Shown here piece after piece: positions 1 through 6,215 of a stretch of 12,055 nucleotides of DNA (positions within the stretch are counted from its first letter, which is position 1; each line of letters starts with the position of its first letter). The translations under genes and the position numbers were made by a program. A model generated the notes under the pieces. It was not told the DNA's origin. It made no database searches and was given only the letters and a program-made list of their open reading frames with translations. Source of the stretch: Lentisphaeria bacterium (GTDB taxonomy: Bacteria; Verrucomicrobiota; Lentisphaeria; Victivallales; UBA1829); assembly GCA_017504325.1 (NCBI GenBank), contig JAFVRL010000339.1, forward strand, positions 1 to 12,055, in the 5' to 3' direction.

Positions 1-1662
1 CCAGGGGAGGGCATTCTTTATATTTTCCATTTCTCCATTGATAATATGCAGCATTTCCGGTATTTTGCTCTCTTCCCAGTTGAGACGCAGTCTGTATGCC
101 CGGTAGGCATATTCCGCACTCTGCATACTTGCCGCACAGATAAACATATTGCCTGCTTCATGCTTTTCGTCTTTTTCCCCCACACCTTCCAGCATGGTCT
201 CTGCAGCGATCTTCCAGATGACTGCCATTTTGCCCAGATTGGAAATGATCTCGTCCAGAGAAAATTTTCCGGGTATATCGGCTGATCCGGAAAGATCATC
301 TCCACGGTTCTCAAAGGGACGGTAGGAGGTTCCCGCTGAACGGTCATTCAAGGCTCCTGTATTGAAAATGGAGGTGTAGGAAAGTGCATGGGCATGACAT
401 CCCCGGTAAAGGAAGGGAATGGCAAAGGGCATATATTTTGATCCCTGTTCCATAAGTTCCCAAGCCCGGAGAACTTTTTTTGCATCACAGGAGGGAAAAT
501 AATATTTTGCAAAGCCTGTCAGCGCATTTTCCATGTCACCGGGTACATCTTCCCGCAGAAAATAATTGAATCCGGCAGTGTTGCCGGAGGTAGCATTACC
601 GAAGTTCCAGCAACCCATATAACCGATTTGCGGATTGGCTTTGAGATAAGAAGCCTTACGGAATATATTGGTCATCAGCGGCAGATCCAATACCGACCCC
701 AGTTCATGGGTGGTTCCCAACTGAAGTTTCAGCATTCCTTTTAAACCGATACTCATGCCGTATTCGATCGTGCCTTTACACCGGGGGGAAGGCCCTGCAT
801 AGGTGAGGGAATATTCATCCATGGGAAAATCGGGTCTTTCCGCCATATCCTGAACGCCGCCCCGTTCACAATCTGCCATAAGGATCACATCTTTGGGTAA
901 TTTTTCCAGAAGTTCTTTACAGGGCGTGGGAAGCCACATCGCCCAACCCCAGTTCCAGGCGATCACATCCAGTTTTTCAGACTTTCTCCGGATGCCTTCA
1001 TGGATAAGAAGGATCTCTTCCAATGCCACTTCCCATCCCTCCCGTTCTTTACATCTGGGACACTGGATCACCGGTGTCCATTCTGTGGGAGTGTGTTTGC
1101 GTCTGTGGGAATAGCAATGCCCGGGATATTCACTTGCTGTGATGAGGATGACGCCTCCCAGATCCGGTACATTTTCCGCCAGAAAACTGCCGGCATCCCT
1201 GATCCAGTTTTTTACTGCCGGGACACTGGTGCAGAGAGAGGTTATTTCCAGCGGCTCATCCATGTGTTCTTCAATAAGCTGTTCGCTGCTCATTTCGGTC
1301 TGTCCGGCACATTCCGGGTGATTTTTCCAGAATTGTGTATTGCCTGTGGCGATCCCACGCACCGGTTGGAAATAAAGAAATACTTTGATGCCGTATTCAG
1401 CCGCCCTTGCCACAAGGGTGTTGAGAGCGGAAATGTGCGCCATGGCATTTTTTCCAAATTCAGGAAACTCCGGTACAATACTGATACTGGCAAGGACCGC
1501 ATGAAGCCAAATGGCGTTGAAACCGTTTGCGGCGATATCTGCAAGTGCCTCATCTGTATAAATATTTACTGCTGTAAGTGTTTCATCTTTTGTGTTGTCC
1601 AAATACAAAGAGTTCAAACCGCCAAAACAGCTGTAAGGGGAACGCCAGATCTTGTACTGCAT
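1..1662 (-). CDS. Putative GH20-like TIM-barrel glycoside hydrolase (C-terminus outside window)
   Basis: An uninterrupted frame of 554 codons runs from an ATG at 1662 to the window edge, so the protein is partial at its C-terminus. The start has a clear GGAGGA ribosome site at 1668-1673. The sequence reads as a (beta/alpha)8 barrel: strand-like segments at about residues 48-54 (GFNAIWL), 91-98 (GIKVFLYF), 169-178 (GGVILITASE) and 232-240 (DVIAWNWGW), then later ILMADCE, a GMLKLQLG segment and a GYMGCWNFG segment. Glu178, at the end of the fourth strand-like segment, is the natural acid/base candidate. A CPRC pair at 201-204 and further Cys/His residues nearby could bind a metal. No signal peptide is visible, so it is probably cytoplasmic. 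The family looks related to GH20-like hexosaminidase-type proteins common in Lentisphaerota, Verrucomicrobiota and Planctomycetota, but the substrate cannot be stated. It follows a possible terminator and may not belong to the upstream operon. Confidence 0.6.
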   Translation of the reverse strand, partial: MQYKIWRSPYSCFGGLNSLYLDNTKDETLTAVNIYTDEALADIAANGFNAIWLHAVLASISIVPEFPEFGKNAMAHISALNTLVARAAEYGIKVFLYFQPVRGIATGNTQFWKNHPECAGQTEMSSEQLIEEHMDEPLEITSLCTSVPAVKNWIRDAGSFLAENVPDLGGVILITASEYPGHCYSHRRKHTPTEWTPVIQCPRCKEREGWEVALEEILLIHEGIRRKSEKLDVIAWNWGWAMWLPTPCKELLEKLPKDVILMADCERGGVQDMAERPDFPMDEYSLTYAGPSPRCKGTIEYGMSIGLKGMLKLQLGTTHELGSVLDLPLMTNIFRKASYLKANPQIGYMGCWNFGNATSGNTAGFNYFLREDVPGDMENALTGFAKYYFPSCDAKKVLRAWELMEQGSKYMPFAIPFLYRGCHAHALSYTSIFNTGALNDRSAGTSYRPFENRGDDLSGSADIPGKFSLDEIISNLGKMAVIWKIAAETMLEGVGEKDEKHEAGNMFICAASMQSAEYAYRAYRLRLNWEESKIPEMLHIINGEMENIKNALPW

Positions 1663-1681
1663 AAAAATCCTCCGCAAATTG

Positions 1682-1711
1682 AAAAAGGAGGCAGAAAAAA
1701 CTTTTTCCTCC
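1682..1711 (-). terminator. Possible intrinsic terminator between TPR gene and hydrolase gene
   Basis: On the minus strand a GGAGG/CCTCC stem (1707-1711 with 1687-1691) encloses an A-run and a T-run that can extend the pairing, with a small CTG bulge. Five T residues follow (1682-1686). It lies in the 77-base gap after the TPR gene stop. The GC part is only 5 base pairs and the inner part is A/T, so the call is tentative. The second arm is close to the hydrolase ribosome site (1668-1673), leaving about 19 bases before the hydrolase start codon and no room there for a full promoter. Confidence 0.4.
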
Positions 1712-1739
1712 CCCCTTTATCTGTTATTTTTGATCTTTT

Positions 1740-3350
1740 TTATTTTTCACCGGAAACCTTATTCCCGGATTTTTCTTTTTCATCCGCAGCTCCTTTCAGG
1801 GCATCTGCTGCGATCTGTCCTCTGATCCGCGCCGCCATTTCCGGAGAAACACTCTGCATGAGAGCTTGGGCGATCTCGGCTTTCATCTGGCGGAAGGGGG
1901 GCAGCTTCAATCTGTCCACATCCATTCTATGAGTAAATTCCTTGTAAATGGATTCCGCGATCTTCAAATGCCCTTCCGCTGCAAGGTAATCGCCGTATCC
2001 CAGAAGAATACATGCCCGCACGATCAAACCGGAGATAAAATCCTGCGCCTGCTTGTAACCTGCCTGTTTTACTTCTTCTTCCCAGGATTTGATCACATAA
2101 CGGTCAAAGGACATATATCTTGCCCCGTTGGTCTTGGAGAATTTTCTCAATTTATCAAAGTATTCTTTTGCCTTGGAATACTGACCGAAACTGTACATGG
2201 TGGCAATGGCACGGGACATGAAGTTCTCATAGGCATGACGGAAAGAGGGTACTTTTGGATTATCCTCTATCGCCTTGAGATAAGATTCCGATGCGGCATC
2301 TGCAACAGAAATATTCGGTACCAGCAGAAAATCCATGTTGGGTGTTTTGCCTACAAACAGCATTCTTCCGTTGGTAAAGATGACCTGCAGGGACTGGGTG
2401 ATCATTCTGTGACAATCCATATCTGTCCGTTTGGGACTGTGCCGGATCCCCATATATGCCCAATAAATAGCAAAGGACTCCGGCAGGAACCAATCCAGTT
2501 CCCCGTATTTGCTGTTGACCTCGTGGATCACTCCCGGTTCAAGGGCAAACACATCTTTGAGCCATTTCACCCGGAGTGTGTTTTCCAGCATCCCTGCCTC
2601 CTCCGGCTTGAGCGCAGTTTTCAGACTTTCCGGGAAGATCCCGCCTGTTTGACGGAAATGCTGTGAGAGTGCCTCCACACTTGCAAAATTGTTCTTTTCC
2701 AGAATTTCATACAGGTTCGTATCCTTGGGCAATGCCCGGCGCAAAGCCCGGAAATCAGCAGGGGAATCCGCCAGTGCTTTCCAATCCGGATAATGCACCC
2801 CTGTGATCTTCAGCATACGCATGGCGATCTGATATTTATAATATCTCTGGGCATCATCCAGAATATTGCCCAGTTTGTGCTGATAGATCCACCCCAGTTC
2901 TTTGTAAAGAGTGGGATCGTTGGGATTGTAGGCAAGAGCCTCATGGTACAATTCGATCCCCTTGTTCACCCAGCGCCAGCGGTCTTCCGGCATACTGTAT
3001 GTCACAGAAATATTGTATGCCATATTCCAGCCGAGATAAGCGGCTGTTGCAGTGGACTTCGGTTGAAGTTTCATGATCCAGGAGGCAAGCTGCACCATTT
3101 CAAAGTAATGCCCTTTTTCCTGCATATTGATGGCGCGGAGCCACAAAGCATCTGCAAGAAGTCCCCGGAATCCCCCCAGAGCCTGTGTGGAGAATGCCAC
3201 AATAGGAGGGGCTCCATCTATAAATTGTTCATCAATGAGCTTGTTTTTTTTGATATTTTCATCCAGCATCTTCTGCACAAAGGTATTCCCGAGCAGCAGA
3301 AGCAGCCCTGCGATCAGAGCTGTAAGAAACATCGGCCGTCTGTTTTCCAT
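1740..3350 (-). CDS. Membrane-anchored TPR-like protein associated with ABC transporter
   Basis: This gene encodes 536 residues from ATG 3350. An upstream in-frame TTG at 3365 would add five residues, but the ATG follows a GGACGGA stretch (3353-3359) and begins with a normal MENRRP lead. An N-terminal hydrophobic segment at about residues 5-22 looks like an uncleaved signal anchor, which would place the rest outside the cytoplasm. The body is alpha-helical, with TPR-like units: a WLRA...GHYFEMVQLASWI region at about 70-95, then YHEALAYNPNDPTLYKELGW at about 140-160, and further helical repeats near the C-terminus (residues 380-500). The tail is Lys/Glu/Ser-rich. It starts 17 bases after the permease stop. 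Similar TPR-like proteins accompany ABC-2 transporters in several bacterial phyla, so an accessory role in that complex is inferred. No enzyme motif is seen. Confidence 0.8.
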   Translation of the reverse strand: MENRRPMFLTALIAGLLLLLGNTFVQKMLDENIKKNKLIDEQFIDGAPPIVAFSTQALGGFRGLLADALWLRAINMQEKGHYFEMVQLASWIMKLQPKSTATAAYLGWNMAYNISVTYSMPEDRWRWVNKGIELYHEALAYNPNDPTLYKELGWIYQHKLGNILDDAQRYYKYQIAMRMLKITGVHYPDWKALADSPADFRALRRALPKDTNLYEILEKNNFASVEALSQHFRQTGGIFPESLKTALKPEEAGMLENTLRVKWLKDVFALEPGVIHEVNSKYGELDWFLPESFAIYWAYMGIRHSPKRTDMDCHRMITQSLQVIFTNGRMLFVGKTPNMDFLLVPNISVADAASESYLKAIEDNPKVPSFRHAYENFMSRAIATMYSFGQYSKAKEYFDKLRKFSKTNGARYMSFDRYVIKSWEEEVKQAGYKQAQDFISGLIVRACILLGYGDYLAAEGHLKIAESIYKEFTHRMDVDRLKLPPFRQMKAEIAQALMQSVSPEMAARIRGQIAADALKGAADEKEKSGNKVSGEK

Positions 3351-3367
3351 AATCCGTCCATCCAATA

Positions 3368-4723
3368 TTATTTACGCATAAGCAGTGCTGCTTCCCTGTT
3401 TCTGTAAAAGATCAGCCCCATCACGCAGAGAGGCAATCCTTTCAGCAGAACATTGAAGAAGAACAGTTGTGCCATATAAGAAAATTCGATCAATTCACCG
3501 CCGGACAACAGAGAGGAAAGGAAGAAATCCTGTATGGGGATCAGCAGGGATCCCAGTACCTGTCCTGTTGCACCCCCGATCTTATCCAGAATGTTCATGC
3601 TTTCATCCACTGTCGTTTCATCAATGGAGGAGATGATATATTTGGAAAAGAGACCGAGAAATATATATGCCAGAGAGATAAAGATCGCTGTCGGCATGGT
3701 CAGGAAAGATGATGCAAATGCCGTAACCACGCATAAGGCAAAAAGTCCCATGCCGGTGACCAGGACCATCCGGAAAAAGTTATTGGTAAAGGAGGCTTCC
3801 TTTATCATGATCCGGGGACTTTCTTTCACCTGGAAATGGACAGAGGGTCCCTGACCGGGTTCTGTAAGATTGTAGAATGTGATACTCCCTCTGCCGTTGT
3901 GGAACAAAGTTTGTCCTCCCTCCGCAACTCCCGGAATGGCAAACTCATGGAAAATACCCGAAAGCAGCTGCTCCGGCTGTTTTACCATGGGGATCGTGCG
4001 GTACTCTTTCACACGCTCTTTATCATTGTCATCCATAACCTTCTGGGTATAATCGATCTTCCATGCCCCGAAGGATTGTTTCTGATCCTTGGAATAAATA
4101 TCTCCGGAATAGAATTTATATCTTATGAAAGCGATCCCATTGAAATTATCCGGTAAACCTTCATACTGCCAGGTACACTCGCTTCCGGGTTTTGCTTCCC
4201 CTTTACGGGCAAGCAGTTCCATTTTCACTGTTTCCACAAATTTTCTGCGGTCACTTCCTGTAAGTTCAGGCAACTGCTGACCGGTTGCGGCTGCTTCCCG
4301 GATCCTTTTGGCAAGTTCCTCTTTCACCTGGGCATTGATATCGCCTACCACAGGCAGGAAACTTCTTCTTCCGGTAAAGACCTCATTATTGATCTTGACA
4401 AGGTTCTGTTCCGCCTCCCGCAGATTTTTTGCTATGGATTCTTCCGTTTCCTTGATGGCGTTTCTGGCGATCAGACCTTTTTTCAATCTGTCCAGCTGCT
4501 CAAGTGCCACTTTTATTCTTGTCTTCTCCCGTTCTGTGATCTGATACTTTTTGTATTCGGCAAAACCATAGATCACCGCAGAGGCAATAAATAAAAGTAT
4601 GATATGCAGGAAAAATACACCTGCAAATTTTCCCGCCCAGACGATCAGCCGGGAAATTGGTTTGACAAAAATAAGATGGATCTGGGCGTTTTCCATGTCT
4701 GTGCAGAATTCCGAACAGGTCAT
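3368..4723 (-). CDS. ABC-2-type permease, main C-terminal part of a split gene
   Basis: This 451-residue frame starts at ATG 4723, inside what should be the second membrane helix of an ABC-2 permease. Residues 11-25 (ENAQIHLIFVKPISR) match the cytosolic loop typical of this family, and are followed by a membrane helix at about 33-52. A coiled-coil-like charged stretch spans about 55-115. A large soluble domain, probably extracytoplasmic, runs to about 310. Further membrane helices lie at about 316-360, around 390-410 and at 424-443. The N-terminal helix and half of helix 2 are encoded in the other frame at 4720-4932. The two frames overlap by 4 bases (ATGA), so a coupled restart is possible, but the missing N-terminus points more to a one-base indel. 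It lies between the ABC ATPase and the TPR gene. The transported substrate is unknown. Confidence 0.75.
   Translation of the reverse strand: MTCSEFCTDMENAQIHLIFVKPISRLIVWAGKFAGVFFLHIILLFIASAVIYGFAEYKKYQITEREKTRIKVALEQLDRLKKGLIARNAIKETEESIAKNLREAEQNLVKINNEVFTGRRSFLPVVGDINAQVKEELAKRIREAAATGQQLPELTGSDRRKFVETVKMELLARKGEAKPGSECTWQYEGLPDNFNGIAFIRYKFYSGDIYSKDQKQSFGAWKIDYTQKVMDDNDKERVKEYRTIPMVKQPEQLLSGIFHEFAIPGVAEGGQTLFHNGRGSITFYNLTEPGQGPSVHFQVKESPRIMIKEASFTNNFFRMVLVTGMGLFALCVVTAFASSFLTMPTAIFISLAYIFLGLFSKYIISSIDETTVDESMNILDKIGGATGQVLGSLLIPIQDFFLSSLLSGGELIEFSYMAQLFFFNVLLKGLPLCVMGLIFYRNREAALLMRK
4720..4723 (-). other. Frame junction in ABC permease (ATGA overlap, probable 1-base indel)
   Basis: The upstream frame reads ...GIVGFILS then HPLSG and a TGA at 4722-4720. 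The downstream frame opens at ATG 4723. Reading backwards from that ATG, its frame continues as TSIIWM, the kind of helix-2 sequence expected directly after GFIL. Adding a single T to the T-run at about 4741-4743 would give GFILFTSIIWMTCSEF in one frame. No canonical X XXY YYZ slippery heptamer is seen, so programmed frameshifting looks unlikely. A sequencing or assembly error, a real mutation, or a functional split restored by the ATGA overlap all remain open. Confidence 0.75.
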
Positions 4724-4932
4724 CCAGATAATGGATGTGAAAGAATGAATCCCACGATCCCCGTACTGTATTCCAGAAGGATCTGTACTTCCCCTGTGAT
4801 CGTTCCGTCACCCTTGATGGTAAGAGGGATGACTACGGAACAGAAAAGCAGAAGACAAAGCAGAAAACGGAATACTTTTGAGCGTACCGCTGAACGGCAG
4901 GTCAATTTGGCTATTGCAAGAAATGAAGTCAT
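4720..4932 (-). CDS. ABC-2-type permease, N-terminal fragment (helix 1 and half of helix 2)
   Basis: This 70-codon frame starts at ATG 4932, preceded by a GGAAG ribosome site 4 bases upstream and 21 bases after the ABC ATPase stop. Residues 1-18 form a basic amphipathic lead (SFLAIAKLTCRSAVRSKVF). Residues 20-37 form a membrane helix, then a short GDG-containing loop, then the first half of a second helix ending at GIVGFILS. This is the normal N-terminus of an ABC-2/NosY-like permease. The last five residues before the stop (HPLSG) look out of frame, and the remainder of the protein is encoded by 3368-4723. As a separate peptide it would lack a complete second helix. It is best read as the 5' part of one permease gene. 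Confidence 0.75.
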   Translation of the reverse strand: MTSFLAIAKLTCRSAVRSKVFRFLLCLLLFCSVVIPLTIKGDGTITGEVQILLEYSTGIVGFILSHPLSG

Positions 4933-4953
4933 GTTCTTCCTGTCCCGTTTGAA

Positions 4954-6198
4954 TTATTCTTCTGCATCCTGTTTGTTTTCTTCCGTTTTGCCGGAAAGAA
5001 GAGAGGAAAGACGCTTGTTTGCTTCAGAAAGATCCCGTTTGGGAGTATCAGGAGTCTGTTCTTTTTTCTCCTGACTGTCACTCTTCAGGGAATCGACTTC
5101 CAGAGAGTGCAGACGGCTGGAATCAATGACAGGTTTTACTGCTTCCGCTTCCGGCTCTTTCTTTTCTGTTACTTCCTCTTTTACCTTCCCTGCGAGAGTA
5201 TCCAGAAGCTCTTTCCCGGATACTTCCGGAACATCCTTCTGTCCGCTGGAAAGATAATCCGCGATCTGACCGCCGGCTCTTGCTCCGTAAGTTTCCACAC
5301 TTTCCGACTGTGCTTTATTCACCACATCAAGGAAGAATTCCTCCAGAGACATTCTGGGATGTTCGATCTTGAACTCTTCCTCTTTGAGATTGCTGCGCAG
5401 AACAGCAAGGAGTTTTTCCATTGCCGCCGGCGGCAGATTGGGCGTTGTAATAGTGTTGGTGGACTGAATGGTCAGAAGTTCATTCAATGTGCCTTGCGCC
5501 CGGATCCTTCCGCCATACAGGATCACCACTCTGTCACAGACATCTTCAATATCACTCAAAAGATGACTGGTGACAATGACCGTCTTCCCCCGTTTCTTCA
5601 GCATGAGAATGAGATCTTTCACCTCACGGCATCCCAGCGGGTCAAGTCCGGAAGTGGGTTCGTCCAGAATCAGGAAGGACGGGTCATTGATCATTGCCTG
5701 TGCCAAACCGATACGGCGGATCATCCCTTTGGAAAATTCACCCACCGGACGGTCTTTTGCGTGTTCCAAACCTACCATTTCCAGAAGCTGGGAGGTGCGT
5801 TTTTCCCGTTCCGCAGCGGATAATCCGAACAATGAACCGAAGAAATCCAATGTCTCATAAGCTGTGAGATACTTATAGAGATAGGACTCTTCCGGAAGGT
5901 ATCCGATGAGTTTTTTTGTATCTACATCCCGTGGGGATTTACCAAAAACCGAAAGCTGACCTGCTGTGGGATAAAGAAGCCCCAGAAGCATTTTCACCGT
6001 TGTGGATTTTCCGGAACCATTGGGGCCGAGAAGTCCCACGATTTCCCCTTCCTGAACTGTAAAATCAATATCGTTTACTGCTTTCGCTTTGGGTCTGTTC
6101 CAGAAATCCCGGAACTCTTTGGTAAGCCCGACGGCTTCCACCACAGTGCTTCTGGAAGTATTTTCTTCAAGAGTATCCTTTTTCAGCATTTCAGCCAT
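4954..6198 (-). CDS. ABC transporter ATP-binding protein with long charged C-terminal tail
   Basis: This 414-residue protein starts at ATG 6198, chosen over an internal ATG because AAGGAG sits 7 bases upstream. Family motifs are complete: Walker A GPNGSGKST at 58-66, a Q-loop position reading YLPEES at 100-105 (Glu in place of Gln, as in many exporters of this subfamily), signature FSKGM at 155-159, Walker B LILDEP at 176-181, D-loop SGLDP at 183-187 and switch His212. An LEEFFLDVV segment near 285-293 marks the usual end of such ATPases. Beyond it is a tail of about 120 residues (294-414) rich in Glu, Lys, Ser and Asp, absent from ordinary family members of about 300 residues. It powers the permease encoded directly downstream, probably as an exporter or a membrane-remodelling transporter. 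It lies 17 bases after the metal ATPase. The substrate is unknown. Confidence 0.92.
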   Translation of the reverse strand: MAEMLKKDTLEENTSRSTVVEAVGLTKEFRDFWNRPKAKAVNDIDFTVQEGEIVGLLGPNGSGKSTTVKMLLGLLYPTAGQLSVFGKSPRDVDTKKLIGYLPEESYLYKYLTAYETLDFFGSLFGLSAAEREKRTSQLLEMVGLEHAKDRPVGEFSKGMIRRIGLAQAMINDPSFLILDEPTSGLDPLGCREVKDLILMLKKRGKTVIVTSHLLSDIEDVCDRVVILYGGRIRAQGTLNELLTIQSTNTITTPNLPPAAMEKLLAVLRSNLKEEEFKIEHPRMSLEEFFLDVVNKAQSESVETYGARAGGQIADYLSSGQKDVPEVSGKELLDTLAGKVKEEVTEKKEPEAEAVKPVIDSSRLHSLEVDSLKSDSQEKKEQTPDTPKRDLSEANKRLSSLLSGKTEENKQDAEE

Positions 6199-6215
6199 GC
6201 TTTACTCCTTCTTTC

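Noticed and set aside
1000..1932. A 310-codon plus-strand frame
   Set aside because: It is opposite the hydrolase and TPR genes, crosses their intergenic gap, has no family features and a shadow-like composition.
3351..3365. TTG start for the TPR-like protein
   Set aside because: It adds only five residues; the ATG at 3350 is the better start, with purine-rich sequence just upstream.
4720..4760. Programmed ribosomal frameshift site in the permease
   Set aside because: No canonical slippery heptamer or evident downstream stem was found; an indel explains the data more simply.
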